The notes: generated by a model from the sequence alone, not told the origin. Positions 9,024 through 18,834 are shown, counted from the first letter of the stretch. The stretch: DNA of 64,000 nucleotides from Isoptericola sp. AK164 (GCF_029643425.1 NZ_CP119106.1:2418001-2482000), one strand, 5' to 3'. A program made the numbers and translations.

Positions 9024-10398
9024 CTGTCCTCCGAGGTCCCGTCCCGACGGACGGGTCATGGGTGTCCGGGTCGTGCGGCGGTGCGGGGTCGGTAGCGGCG
9101 AAGAACGCGCCGATCCACGCCCCCGCCTCCTCGGCCGTCTGCTCCGGGCGCCGGGGTTCCGACAGTCCTGCGGAGGGCTCGGGCACGCGGGGCGTGCCGT
9201 GGCCGGCCGTGGGGGTGCGGTCCATCGCGGCCCGTCGTGACCGGCGCTGCGGGAGCGCGGGCGGGCCCGACGCCGGGTCGACGGCGGGCGCCGGCACGGG
9301 CGCGGTCAGCGGGTCGCGCGGCTCGGCACCGGTCGGCGCGGGCACCGGCGACGCCTCCTCCACGCCGGCCGCCAGCGTGTCGGGCACGCCGGCGGCGGTC
9401 TCCGTGATCTCCCCGGGGATGCGGACGACCGCCCGCAGCCCGCCGTAGACGGAGTCCGTGAGCTCGACGTGCAGACCGAGGAACCGGGCGTAGGTCCCCA
9501 CCACGGCGAGGCCCGTCTGCGGCACCTCCCCGAGGTCGGAGATCGTCACCGGGTCCTCACCGGCGGCGATGCGTCGCACCCGGGCGAGCTCGCGCGGGTC
9601 CATCCCCACCCCGCAGTCGTCGATCTCGACGACGGCCCCGCGCTGGACCTGCCGGATGACGACCAGCACCTGGGTGTTCGGCGGGGAGCACTGGGTGGCG
9701 TTCGCGAGCAGCTCGGCCACGACGTGCACGAGGGGCTCGACGGCCCGGCCGGTGACGGCCAGGCCGGGGTCACCGGAGACCTCGACGCGTCCGTAGGCGG
9801 TGATGCGTCCGGCGGCGGCCCGCACCACGTCGGGCAGGGCGAGCGGGGCGTCCCAGGTCTGCCCGGGCCGGCGGCCGCACAGGGCGACGAGGCTCTGCGC
9901 CTGCCGCGCGTGCTGGGCGGCCGCGTGGTCGATGCGCATCGAGGTCTCGAGCACGTCATGGTCGGCGGCGTGGCGCTGGGCCATGCGCGTCGCCTCTTCC
10001 TGGACGCGGTGCGCGGACGCCTGCACCTTGCGGCTCAGCGCGACGACGGCCGTCTCGACGGCGGCGCGCTCGTCGGCCCGCTCATCCTGCGTGCGCTGAC
10101 GGTCGGCGTGCGCGTCCTCCAGGGCGCGGGACGCCTCGGCGAGCCCGGCCGCGAGGCCGTCGCGCTCGATCACCAGGGCACGGAACGCCTCCTCCTCGCG
10201 GCGCGCGGCGCGGGAGAGCAGGGCTGCGGCCACGACCGGCAGCACCAGCGCCGCGGCGGCCACGACCCAGACGGACCAGGTGGGTCCGCGCTGTCCGAGC
10301 ACGGGCAGGGCCGCGACGCAGAGCACCATGACGGCGACGCAGATCCAGGGCAGGGCGCGGCCGACCGCGGGCGGTCTGGCTGAGGTCGTCGTGCTCAC
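9001..10398 (-). CDS. cvnA: Conservon sensor histidine kinase-like protein (CvnA)
   Basis: The 465-residue protein has two close hydrophobic segments near residues 14-60, a coiled-coil-rich middle (Glu/Arg/Ala, about 60-150), and a region LETSMRIDHAAAQHARQAQS in which the His corresponds to the H-box of nitrate-sensor-like CvnA kinases. The HATPase part has the N-box ELLANATQCSPP and the G-box VEIDDCGVGM. The C-terminal 150 residues are Pro/Ala-rich and disordered. There is no large extracellular sensor domain, which is common in Streptomyces CvnA. The GTG start is chosen from the onset of homologous sequence; GGGGG just upstream is a weak ribosome site. No response regulator is adjacent, as expected for conservons. 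Confidence 0.88.
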   Translation of the reverse strand: MSTTTSARPPAVGRALPWICVAVMVLCVAALPVLGQRGPTWSVWVVAAAALVLPVVAAALLSRAARREEEAFRALVIERDGLAAGLAEASRALEDAHADRQRTQDERADERAAVETAVVALSRKVQASAHRVQEEATRMAQRHAADHDVLETSMRIDHAAAQHARQAQSLVALCGRRPGQTWDAPLALPDVVRAAAGRITAYGRVEVSGDPGLAVTGRAVEPLVHVVAELLANATQCSPPNTQVLVVIRQVQRGAVVEIDDCGVGMDPRELARVRRIAAGEDPVTISDLGEVPQTGLAVVGTYARFLGLHVELTDSVYGGLRAVVRIPGEITETAAGVPDTLAAGVEEASPVPAPTGAEPRDPLTAPVPAPAVDPASGPPALPQRRSRRAAMDRTPTAGHGTPRVPEPSAGLSEPRRPEQTAEEAGAWIGAFFAATDPAPPHDPDTHDPSVGTGPRRTDDDADQR

Positions 10399-10551
10399 CG
10401 CACCCCCGTCGGCAGGCTCTGGTGGGTCCTGCGGACCCTCGGACAGCGTGACGCGGGCATCGTGGCCCTGACCAGGAGTTTCTACCACAGCGCACCCCGT
10501 GGCGAAAGGGCGGGCCACCGGCGTGGACGGGGGCCGGGATAGGGTCCCGGC

Positions 10552-12723
10552 ATGAGTGCCGACCCGCTCCTGCCCCCGTCCGACGCCGACCTGCCGACCC
10601 AGGGCGCGGACCCGTTCGGCTGGCTCGAGGAGGTCTCGGGCGACGAGCCGCTGGACTGGGTCCGGCAGCGCAACGAGCACGCCCAGGAGACCCTCGGCGG
10701 GGACGACCTCGTCACGACGCGGGCGGCGATCAGGGAGGTGCTGGACTCGGACGACCGCATCCCGGCGGTCTCGAGGATCGGCGACCACCTGTACAACTTC
10801 TGGCGGGACGCCGACCACGAGCGCGGGCTCTGGCGACGGACCACCCCGGACTCGTACCGCCGTGCCGAGCCGGCGTGGGAGACCGTGCTCGACCTGGACG
10901 CCCTGGCGGCGGACGAGGACGAGTCCTGGGTCTGGCACGGCGCGTCCGTGCTGCGTCCCACGCCGGAGCAGCTCGCGGCCGGCGAGCCCTGGCGCCGGGC
11001 GCTGGTCGACCTCTCCCCCGGCGGCTCGGACGCGGACGTCACGCGGGAGTTCGACCTCGTCGAGAAGCGGTTCGTGCCGCCCGCCGAGGGCGGCTTCCAC
11101 CGTCCGCTGGCCAAGGGCGGGCTCGCCTGGGCCGACGAGGACACCGTGTACGCGTTCACGGACCTCGGCGAGGGGACCACGACGTCGTCCGGCTACCCCC
11201 GGACCGTCGTGCTCTGGCGGCGCGGGACGCCGCTGGCGTCGGCCCCGGTCGTGTACGAGGGCTCGGTCGACGACATGTACATCATGGGCAGCCGCTCCCG
11301 GACGCCGGGCTTCGAGCGCGACCTCGTGCGGCGCTCGATCGCCTTCTACCGCTCCGAGGTGTTCCTCGTCGACGACGTCGGCATCCCCGAGCAGCGCCTG
11401 GTCCGGCTCGAGGTGCCCGAGAGCGCCGAGGTCGGCCTGCACCGCGAGTGGCTGACCGTCGAGCTGCGCGAGGACTGGCACACCGGCGGACGCACCTATC
11501 CGGGCGGCTCCCTGCTCGGCGTGGTGCTCGACGACTTCCTCGCCGGCTCGCGCGACCTCACGGTGCTCTTCGAGCCCACGCCGTCGACCTCGCTGGTCGG
11601 CGCGACGTGGACGCGGCACCACCTCGTCGTCACGGTGCTCGAGGACGTCGCGCACGCCGCGCACGTCCTGACCCCGCCGGACCTGACCGACGGCGCCGAC
11701 GCCCGCGCGCCCTGGGCCCGCGGCGAACTGCCCGTGGGCGGCGAGCTGCTGACGATCGGCGTCGGCGCGGTCTCCGCCGTCGACAGCGACGACGTGTGGG
11801 TGACCCGCAGCGGCTACCTGGAGCCGTCGACGCTCGCCGTGACGACCGTCGTCGGCCCCGGTGACGCGCCCCGTGAGCCCGAGGTGCTCAAGACCGCTCC
11901 CGCCTTCTTCGACGCCGCGGGCATGGTCGCCGCCCAGCACTTCGCGACGTCCGACGACGGCACGCGCGTGCCGTACTTCGTCGTCGGCCGCGCCGACCTC
12001 GTGCGACCGGCGGACGACTCCGCACCGGGCGCCGCGCCCACCCTGCTGTACGGCTACGGAGGGTTCGAGATCCCGCTGCTGCCGGGGTACTCCGGCACGG
12101 TGGGCAGCGCGTGGCTCGCCCGCGGCGGGGTGTACGTCGTGGCCAACATCCGCGGCGGGGGCGAGTACGGACCGCGGTGGCACCAGGCCGCGCTGCGCGA
12201 GAAGCGGCACCGCGCCTACGAGGACTTCGCCGCCGTGGCACGCGACCTCGTCGCGCGGGGGATCACCACCCCGGAGCACCTCGGCGTCCAGGGCGGGTCC
12301 AACGGCGGCCTGCTCGCCGGCAACATGCTCACGCAGTACCCCGAGCTGTTCGGCGCCGTGGTGATCCAGGTCCCGCTGCTGGACATGCGGCGGTACTCGC
12401 GTCTGCTGGCCGGCGCCTCGTGGGTGGCCGAGTACGGCGACCCGGACGTGGCCGAGGACTGGGACTTCCTGCGGACGTTCTCCCCGTACCACCTGCACGA
12501 CCCGGAGCGCCGGTACCCGCCGGTGCTGCTGACGACGTCGACCAAGGACGACCGCGTGCACCCGGGCCACGCGCGCAAGATGGCGGCGAAGATGCTCGCC
12601 GCCGGTCAGGACGTCACGTACTACGAGAACGTCGAGGGCGGCCACGGCGGCGCGGCGAACAACGCCCAGGCCGCGCACATGGCCGCCCTCGCCTGGACGT
12701 TCCTGCGCGGCCGGATCACCTGA
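10552..12723 (+). CDS. Prolyl oligopeptidase family serine peptidase (S9A)
   Basis: This 723-residue cytosolic enzyme has the two-part S9 architecture: an N-terminal beta-propeller (about 60-440) and a C-terminal alpha/beta hydrolase domain. The nucleophile lies in GGSNGGLLAGNML (Ser583). The acid is in TSTKDDRVHPGHA (residues 666-667), and the His is in VEGGHGGAANN (His698). NIRGGGEYGPRWH before the nucleophile is a family hallmark. It should cleave short peptides after Pro. No signal peptide. TAGGGT lies 6 nt before the ATG, with no ribosome site, so the mRNA is probably leaderless. It is divergent from the conservon. Confidence 0.93.
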   Translation: MSADPLLPPSDADLPTQGADPFGWLEEVSGDEPLDWVRQRNEHAQETLGGDDLVTTRAAIREVLDSDDRIPAVSRIGDHLYNFWRDADHERGLWRRTTPDSYRRAEPAWETVLDLDALAADEDESWVWHGASVLRPTPEQLAAGEPWRRALVDLSPGGSDADVTREFDLVEKRFVPPAEGGFHRPLAKGGLAWADEDTVYAFTDLGEGTTTSSGYPRTVVLWRRGTPLASAPVVYEGSVDDMYIMGSRSRTPGFERDLVRRSIAFYRSEVFLVDDVGIPEQRLVRLEVPESAEVGLHREWLTVELREDWHTGGRTYPGGSLLGVVLDDFLAGSRDLTVLFEPTPSTSLVGATWTRHHLVVTVLEDVAHAAHVLTPPDLTDGADARAPWARGELPVGGELLTIGVGAVSAVDSDDVWVTRSGYLEPSTLAVTTVVGPGDAPREPEVLKTAPAFFDAAGMVAAQHFATSDDGTRVPYFVVGRADLVRPADDSAPGAAPTLLYGYGGFEIPLLPGYSGTVGSAWLARGGVYVVANIRGGGEYGPRWHQAALREKRHRAYEDFAAVARDLVARGITTPEHLGVQGGSNGGLLAGNMLTQYPELFGAVVIQVPLLDMRRYSRLLAGASWVAEYGDPDVAEDWDFLRTFSPYHLHDPERRYPPVLLTTSTKDDRVHPGHARKMAAKMLAAGQDVTYYENVEGGHGGAANNAQAAHMAALAWTFLRGRIT

Positions 12724-12741
12724 CGCCCGGCGGGTTCGGGG

Positions 12742-15219
12742 TCAGGGGTGCGGGACGATCGCCGTGATGAGGGTGCCGTCCTCGCGGCGGTTGCCCGACA
12801 GGGCCCGGAGGCCCGGTCGCCCTGCGCGGACGGGGCCCTGACCGTCGAGCAGGACCGTCACGGGCTCGCCGGACCGGACCGTGACCCGCTCGCCCCGGAC
12901 ACCGACGGTCGCCCCCTCGCCCGTCTCCGCCACGAGCTCGAGCGACGAGGGCAGGACGGTGACCCGCAGCCGGGACCCCTTCCACGTGATGCGGAACGTC
13001 AGGGAGTCCCAGCCCGACGGGAGTCTCGGGTCGAACGTGAGATCGCCGTCGTGGTCCCGCGTGCCGCCGAAACCGAAGGCGACCGCTCCCCACGACCCGC
13101 CGGCCGAGGCGACGTGCACGCCGTCGGCAGCGTTGCCGTGCAGGTTCGCGAGGTCGACGTACACCGACGACCGGAAGTACTCGAGCGCCAGCTCCTGGTA
13201 GCCGACCTCGGCGGCGACGATCGACTGCACGACGCCGGACAACGTCGAGTCCCCGGTCGTCAGCGGGTCGTAGTACTCGAAGTCGGCGAGCTTCTGCTCC
13301 GGCGTGAAGTGGTTGCCCTGCAGGACCAGGGCGGCGACGACGTCAGCCTGCTTGAGCACCTGGAAGCGGTAGATCACCAGCGGGTGGTAGTGCAGGAGCA
13401 GCGGCCGCCGGTCCGGAGGGGTGCGTCCGACATCCCAGATCTCTCGCTCGAGGAAGTGCGAGTCCTGGGGGTGGATCCCGATCTCGTCCGCGAAGGGCAC
13501 GGCCATCCGCTCGGCGGCCCGGGCCCAGGCGACCGGCTCGGAGGGCTCGAGCCCGAGCTGCTCGACGAGGCGGGCGTGGTCCTCGGGGAACCGGTCGCGC
13601 AGGGCGTCCACCACGCGCGCCGCGGCCCGCAGGTTGAACCGTGCCATGACGTTCGTGAACAGGTTGTCGTTGACGACCGTCGTGTACTCGTCGGGCCCCG
13701 TGACGCCGTGGATGTGGAAGGAGTGGTCGCCGTTGGCGCGCCAGAAACCCAGGTCCACCCACAGCCGGGCGGTCTCCACGAGGACGTCCACCCCCTCACG
13801 GCGCAGGAAGTCCGTGTCGTCGGTCGCCACGACGTACTGCATCAGCGCGTAGCTGATGTCGGCGTCGATGTGGTACTGCGCCGTGCCGGCCGCGTAGTAG
13901 GCGGACGCCTCCTCGCCGTTGATCGTCCGCCACGGGAAGAGCGCCCCGCGCTGGGACAGCTCGGTGGCCCGCCGTCGCGCCGCGTCGAGCATGTGGTAGC
14001 GCACGCGCAGCGCGTTCCGGGCGAACCGCGGGCTCGTGTAGGTCAGGAACGGCAGGACGTAGATCTCCGTGTCCCAGAAGTAGTGCCCGCCGTAGCCCGA
14101 CCCGGTCAGTCCCTTGGCCGGCACTCCGCTGCCCTCGGCCCGCGCTGTCGCCTGGGCGAGCTGGAAGAGGTTCCAGCGCACCGCCTGCTGGATCTCCTGC
14201 TGGCCGCCGACCTCGACGTCCGACCGCTCCCAGAAGGCGTCCAGCCAGGCCCGCTGGTCGGCGTACGGCTCCTCGAGCTCGCCGTCCGCCACCCGGTCCA
14301 GCGTCCGTCGGCACCGGTCGACCAGCTCGCGCGGGGGCACGCCGCGCGACGTGTGGTACGCGACGGTCTTCGTCAGGCGCACCGGACGTCCCGGCTCCGC
14401 CCGGATGCGGAACACGTGCTTCGCGAGGTCCTCCTCGACCTGGGTGCGCACGTCCCACGCGTTCTCGGTCTCCAGCCGGTCGTCCGCCGCCACCGCGAGC
14501 GTCATCCCGGAGTCGGTGCAGCGGTAGGACAGGACCAGGCGCTCGTCGTCGCCCCAGTGTCCGCGGGGCTGGAGGACACGCCCGGTGAAGTCCTCGGCCT
14601 TGCGCGGGTCGAAGCCCTCGCCGAGCGCGGCGGAGGGGACGTGGTACTCGTCCTCACCGTCCTGCCGGTTGAGGATCTGCGAGGAGATCGCGACCGGTGC
14701 CGCCGCGTCGAGGAGCGTGACCTCGAAGGACATCACGGCGAGGTGCCGTTCGACGAACGAGACCATGCGGTCCGAGCGGACCCGCACCCGCTTGCCCGAC
14801 GGCGTGCGCCACAGCAGCTCACGGCGCAGGATCCCGTCGCGCAGGTCGAGCGACCGTTCGTACTCGAGCAGGTCGGCGACGGGCAGCAGGAGCGGCTCGT
14901 CGTCGACGTACAGCCGGATCACCTTGGTGTCGGGCACGTTGACGATCGTCTGGCCGACCTTCGCGAAACCGTAGGCGTCCTCGGCGTGACGGATCGGCCA
15001 GGTCTCGTGGAAACCGTTGACGAACGTGCCGTGCGCGTGGGACTCGCGCCCTTCCTCGACGTTCCCCCGCATGCCGAGGTAGCCGTTGGCGACCGAGAAC
15101 ATCGTCTCCGTGACGCCGAGGTCCTCGCTCGAGTACCGCGTCTCGACGAGCCGCCACGGGTCCGCGGGGAATCGCCGCCGGTCGACGGTGCTCTGCTCGT
15201 CGGGGGTCTTCGGGCTCAC
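12742..15219 (-). CDS. Glycoside hydrolase family 65 disaccharide phosphorylase
   Basis: The 825-residue protein matches GH65 inverting phosphorylases in length and order: N-terminal beta-sandwich (from NGYLGMRGN, residue about 45), (alpha/alpha)6 barrel, and a small C-terminal beta domain. The general acid is Glu511 in GVTGPDEYTTVVNDN. FWDTEIYVLPF near 405 and LLHYHPLVIYR near 610 are family motifs, the latter in the phosphate-binding region. GH65 enzymes split trehalose, maltose, kojibiose or nigerose with phosphate, releasing beta-glucose 1-phosphate. The GTG start overlaps the stop of the preceding beta-phosphoglucomutase by 4 bp, so the two products are made together and the pair would send a disaccharide to glucose 6-phosphate. 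Which disaccharide cannot be read from sequence; trehalose or maltose would fit the glgE/treS cluster later in the window. Confidence 0.9.
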   Translation of the reverse strand: MSPKTPDEQSTVDRRRFPADPWRLVETRYSSEDLGVTETMFSVANGYLGMRGNVEEGRESHAHGTFVNGFHETWPIRHAEDAYGFAKVGQTIVNVPDTKVIRLYVDDEPLLLPVADLLEYERSLDLRDGILRRELLWRTPSGKRVRVRSDRMVSFVERHLAVMSFEVTLLDAAAPVAISSQILNRQDGEDEYHVPSAALGEGFDPRKAEDFTGRVLQPRGHWGDDERLVLSYRCTDSGMTLAVAADDRLETENAWDVRTQVEEDLAKHVFRIRAEPGRPVRLTKTVAYHTSRGVPPRELVDRCRRTLDRVADGELEEPYADQRAWLDAFWERSDVEVGGQQEIQQAVRWNLFQLAQATARAEGSGVPAKGLTGSGYGGHYFWDTEIYVLPFLTYTSPRFARNALRVRYHMLDAARRRATELSQRGALFPWRTINGEEASAYYAAGTAQYHIDADISYALMQYVVATDDTDFLRREGVDVLVETARLWVDLGFWRANGDHSFHIHGVTGPDEYTTVVNDNLFTNVMARFNLRAAARVVDALRDRFPEDHARLVEQLGLEPSEPVAWARAAERMAVPFADEIGIHPQDSHFLEREIWDVGRTPPDRRPLLLHYHPLVIYRFQVLKQADVVAALVLQGNHFTPEQKLADFEYYDPLTTGDSTLSGVVQSIVAAEVGYQELALEYFRSSVYVDLANLHGNAADGVHVASAGGSWGAVAFGFGGTRDHDGDLTFDPRLPSGWDSLTFRITWKGSRLRVTVLPSSLELVAETGEGATVGVRGERVTVRSGEPVTVLLDGQGPVRAGRPGLRALSGNRREDGTLITAIVPHP

Positions 15220-15956
15220 GCGGCGCCCCCGGCCCGCGGCGCGTCGAGCACCGACGCGTCGAGCTCGTCCAGGTCGGCCACGACCAGGTGGGCACCGTGC
15301 GCGCGCAGCACGTCGGCCCCCACCCCGCGATCGATGCCCAGGACGAGACCGAAGGCGCCGGCCGCACCGGCCCGGACGCCGGAGATCGCGTCCTCCACGA
15401 CCACCGACTCCCCCACGGGCACACCGAGCAGCTCGGCGGCGCGCACGTACGTGTCGGGAGCCGGCTTGCCCGCGATGCCCTCCCGGGTCGCGACGTTGCC
15501 GTCCACGACGACGTCGAACCGGTCGGCCAGGCCCGCGGCGGCGAGCACGGCCGCCGCGTTGCGCGACGACGAGACGACGGCGACCTGCGCGCCCGCGCCG
15601 GTCACGGCGTCGAGGAACCGCACCGACCCGGGGTACGGCTCGATGCCCTCCTCGACGAACATCCGGTTGACGATCTCGTCCTTGCGGTTGCCGAGCGCGC
15701 ACACCGTGCCCTCGCCCGGAGCGTCGCCGTCCGCGCCCCACGGGAGCCTGACGTCGCGGGACCCGACGAACGCCGCCACGCCGTCGTAGCGCGGCTTGCC
15801 GTCGATGTGGGCGAAGTAGTCGGCCGCCGTGTAGGGCTCCAGGCCGTGCTGCGCGGTCCACGGGGCGAAGAGCCGCTCCCAGGCCCGCATGTGCACCTCG
15901 GCGGTCGGGGTGAGGACCCCGTCGAGGTCGAACAGGACGGCACGCAGGGCAGGCAT
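15216..15956 (-). CDS. pgmB: Beta-phosphoglucomutase-like HAD hydrolase
   Basis: This 246-residue HAD-IA protein has motif I LFDLDGVLTP (nucleophile Asp10, acid Asp12), an alpha-helical cap, motif II VVSSSRN, motif III Lys in GKPAPDTYVRA and motif IV VVEDAISGVRAG. The set fits beta-phosphoglucomutase, which interconverts beta-glucose 1-phosphate and glucose 6-phosphate. The downstream, translationally coupled GH65 phosphorylase makes exactly that substrate. AAGGAG 5 nt before the ATG at 15956 decides the start over an in-frame GTG two codons earlier. Confidence 0.9.
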   Translation of the reverse strand: MPALRAVLFDLDGVLTPTAEVHMRAWERLFAPWTAQHGLEPYTAADYFAHIDGKPRYDGVAAFVGSRDVRLPWGADGDAPGEGTVCALGNRKDEIVNRMFVEEGIEPYPGSVRFLDAVTGAGAQVAVVSSSRNAAAVLAAAGLADRFDVVVDGNVATREGIAGKPAPDTYVRAAELLGVPVGESVVVEDAISGVRAGAAGAFGLVLGIDRGVGADVLRAHGAHLVVADLDELDASVLDAPRAGGAA

Positions 15957-16045
15957 CCGCACTCCTTCAGGTCGGCACCGGGGCCGCTCGGCCCTCGCAC
16001 CAGGCTATGCACCGGCGGTCGCACCGGCGAGCGAAGCCGCCCGGA

Positions 16046-16094
16046 CGCCCTCGTGGCGGGGACCGGCACGGGGCCGGTCCCCGCCACGAGGGCG
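16046..16094 (-). terminator. Strong hairpin terminator after adhE
   Basis: A perfect 22-bp inverted repeat (16046-16067 with 16073-16094) with a 5-nt loop begins 11 bp beyond the adhE stop. There is no T-run, which is usual for actinobacterial terminators. It also lies 90 bp upstream of pgmB, which reads the same way, so it should insulate the GH65 operon from adhE readthrough. Confidence 0.8.
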
Positions 16095-16104
16095 GCGGAC
16101 CCGG

Positions 16105-18834
16105 TCAGCGACCGAGCGAGGTGTACCCGCCGTCGGACTTCCGCGCCTCGGCGGCCGCCTGCTGGGTGGTGCCGTAGTACGCCGCGACCATGATGTCCTT
16201 CATGTCCTGCAGCATCGGCAGGCGCGGGTTGGCCGGGGCGCACTGGTCCTCGTAGGCCCGCATCGCCAGGGTGTCGAGGCCTCCGACGAACGCCTGCTCG
16301 GACACGCCCTGCGCCTGGAAGGACGGTTCGATGCCGATGCTCCGGGTCAGCTCCTCGACGGCCCGGGCGTACGACTCGACGCCCTCGGCCGGGGTCGCGG
16401 CCGGCAGGCCCAGGTGCTGCGCGATCTGCTGGTACCGCTCCGGGGCGACGTACTTCTCCGCCTTCGGCCAGCCGGTGACCTTGCCCGGCATGAGGCCGTT
16501 GTAGCGGATCGCGTGCGGCAGGAAGATCGCGTTGGTGCGGCCGTGGACCAGCTTGAAGGTGGCCCCGACCGTGTGCGACATCGCGTGCACGATGCCGAGG
16601 AACGCGTTGCCGAAGGCCATGCCGGCCATCGTCGCGGCGTTGTGCATCTTCTCCCGCGCCTCGGGCGCCTCGCCGCCCTCGTTGACGGAGGCGGCGATGT
16701 TCTCGAACACCAGCTTGATGGCGTGCAGCGCCAGGCCGTCGGTGAAGTCGTTCGCGTAGACCGACACGAACGCCTCGGTGGCGTGGGTCAGGGCGTCCAT
16801 GCCGGAGTCCGCGGCGAGCCTCGCGGGCATCGTGGCGGTGAGCACCGGGTCGACGATCGCCACCGACGGGGTCAGCGCGTAGTCGGCCAGCGGGTACTTG
16901 AACCCGGTCGAGTTGTCGGTGATGACGGCGAACGGCGTCACCTCGGCCCCGGTGCCCGACGAGGTCGGGATGCAGACCAGCTGGGCCTTCTCCCCGAGCT
17001 GCGGGTAGCGGAAGGCCCGCTTGCGCACGTCGAAGAACTTCTCGCGCAGGTCGCTGAACGCGACCTCGGGGTGCTCGTACTTGAGCCACATCACCTTGGC
17101 GGCGTCCATCGGCGAGCCGCCGCCGATCGCGATGATCGTGTCCGGGCGGTGGTCCCGCATGAGGAGCGCGCCGCGCTCGACGCACTCGACGCTCGGCTCG
17201 GCCTCGACGGTGTCGATGATCTGCACGGCGACCTTGGTGGCGCGGCGCTGGAGCACGTCGAGCACCTTGTCGACGATGCCGAGCTGGGACATGACCCGGT
17301 CGGTGACGACGGTGACGCGCTCGACCTCGGGCATGTCGACCAGGTACTGGATCGCGTTCGGCTCGAAGTAGGTCTTGGGCGGCACCTTGAACCACTGCAT
17401 GTTGTTGTTCCTCCGCGCGACCCGCTTGATGTTCACCAGGTTGACGGCGCTGACGTTGTTGGACACCGAGTTCCGGCCGTAGGAGCCGCAGCCGAGCGTC
17501 AGCGAGGGCACCAGCGCGTTGTAGATGTCGCCGATGCCGCCCAGGGCGCTCGGCTGGTTCCACAGCACGCGGACCGCCTTGACGGCGTGCCCGAACCGCT
17601 CGGCGAGCGCGGCGTCGGTGGTGTGGATCGCCGCGGAGTGCCCGAGGCCGTCGAACTCCACCATCTGCTCGGCCAGGCGGACGCCCTCGTCGGTGCTGCG
17701 CGAGCGCAGCACGGCGAGCACGGGCGACAGCTTCTCCCGGCTCAGCGGCTCCTGGGGGCCGACGCCGGAGATCTCCGCCAGCAGCACCGAGGTGTCCTCG
17801 GGGACCGAGAAGCCGGCCTGCTCGGCGATCCAGTACGCCGACTTCCCCACCGCGGCGGCGTTGAGCTTCGCCCCGCTGCACGCCGCCGAGTCCGCGCACG
17901 CGCCGAAGAGGTACTCCTCGAGCAGGGCCTTCTCCGCGGGCGTGGCCACGTAGGCGTGCATCCGCTGGAACTCGGTCATCACCTCGTCGTAGATCTCGTC
18001 GTCGACGATCGCGGCCTGCTCCGAGGCGCAGACCACGCCGTTGTCGAAGCCCTTGGAGAGCACGACGTCGTTGACCGCGCGGCCGATCTTCGCGGTGGAC
18101 TCGATGTAGGCGGGCACGTTGCCGGCGCCGACGCCGAGAGCGGGCTTGCCGGCCGAGTAGGCGGCGCGGACCATGGCGTTGCCGCCGGTGGCCAGGATGA
18201 GCGAGACGCCGTCGTGGTGCATGAGCGCACTGGTCGCCGCGAGGCTGGGCTCGGTGACCCACTGGATGCAGTCCTCGGGGGCGCCGGCCTCGATCGCCGC
18301 GTCACGGACGATGCGCGCTGCCTCCGACGAGGAGTGCTGGGCGTTCGGGTGGAACGCGAAGATGATGGGGTTGCGGGTCTTGAGCGCGATGAGGCTCTTG
18401 AAGATCGCGGTCGAGGTCGGGTTCGTCACCGGGGTGACGCCGGCGACCACGCCGACCGGCTCGGCGATCTCGACGATGCCGCGCAGCTCGTCGCGTCCGA
18501 CGACGCCGACGGTCTTGAGGTCGGCCATCGAGTGGGTGACGTGCTCGCAGGCGAAGATGTTCTTGGTGGCCTTGTCCTCGAAGACGCCTCGCCCGGTCTC
18601 GGTGACGGCGAGCTGGGCGAGGTTGCCGTGCTCGTGCAGCGCCGCGACGGAGGCCTTCTTGACGATCCGGTCGACGTCCTCCTGGGTCAGTGCCGCGTAG
18701 GCGGCCAGTGCCTTCAGTCCGCGCTGGACCATCGCGTCGACGGCGACCTCCGGTGCGGGGGCGTCGCTCTCAGGTGCCGGGACGTCGGTCGGCGCGACCT
18801 CTGCGACGGTGCTCGTAGTGGTGTCGGTGCTCAT
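16105..18834 (-). CDS. adhE: Bifunctional acetaldehyde-CoA/alcohol dehydrogenase
   Basis: The 909-residue fusion reduces acetyl-CoA to acetaldehyde and then ethanol with NADH. The N-terminal aldehyde dehydrogenase half (about 35-470) has the catalytic Cys in NGVVCASEQA and the EPVGVVAGVTPVTNP segment. The C-terminal iron alcohol dehydrogenase half (about 490-900) has GTGAEVTPFAVI and the metal-binding His set in GIVHAMSHTVGATFKLVHG. The first 35 residues are an acidic, Ala/Pro-rich extension. GGGAGGGCG precedes the ATG. Operators resembling Rex and FadR sites lie 50-90 bp upstream and a strong terminator follows, so it is a monocistronic redox-controlled gene. It implies ethanol fermentation or NADH disposal when oxygen is limiting. 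Confidence 0.96.
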   Translation of the reverse strand: MSTDTTTSTVAEVAPTDVPAPESDAPAPEVAVDAMVQRGLKALAAYAALTQEDVDRIVKKASVAALHEHGNLAQLAVTETGRGVFEDKATKNIFACEHVTHSMADLKTVGVVGRDELRGIVEIAEPVGVVAGVTPVTNPTSTAIFKSLIALKTRNPIIFAFHPNAQHSSSEAARIVRDAAIEAGAPEDCIQWVTEPSLAATSALMHHDGVSLILATGGNAMVRAAYSAGKPALGVGAGNVPAYIESTAKIGRAVNDVVLSKGFDNGVVCASEQAAIVDDEIYDEVMTEFQRMHAYVATPAEKALLEEYLFGACADSAACSGAKLNAAAVGKSAYWIAEQAGFSVPEDTSVLLAEISGVGPQEPLSREKLSPVLAVLRSRSTDEGVRLAEQMVEFDGLGHSAAIHTTDAALAERFGHAVKAVRVLWNQPSALGGIGDIYNALVPSLTLGCGSYGRNSVSNNVSAVNLVNIKRVARRNNNMQWFKVPPKTYFEPNAIQYLVDMPEVERVTVVTDRVMSQLGIVDKVLDVLQRRATKVAVQIIDTVEAEPSVECVERGALLMRDHRPDTIIAIGGGSPMDAAKVMWLKYEHPEVAFSDLREKFFDVRKRAFRYPQLGEKAQLVCIPTSSGTGAEVTPFAVITDNSTGFKYPLADYALTPSVAIVDPVLTATMPARLAADSGMDALTHATEAFVSVYANDFTDGLALHAIKLVFENIAASVNEGGEAPEAREKMHNAATMAGMAFGNAFLGIVHAMSHTVGATFKLVHGRTNAIFLPHAIRYNGLMPGKVTGWPKAEKYVAPERYQQIAQHLGLPAATPAEGVESYARAVEELTRSIGIEPSFQAQGVSEQAFVGGLDTLAMRAYEDQCAPANPRLPMLQDMKDIMVAAYYGTTQQAAAEARKSDGGYTSLGR

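Noticed and set aside
12748-15789. 1013-codon open frame on the plus strand over GH65/pgmB
   Set aside because: Antisense shadow; low-complexity Arg/Asp/Val composition, and the opposite strand encodes clear GH65 and HAD motifs.
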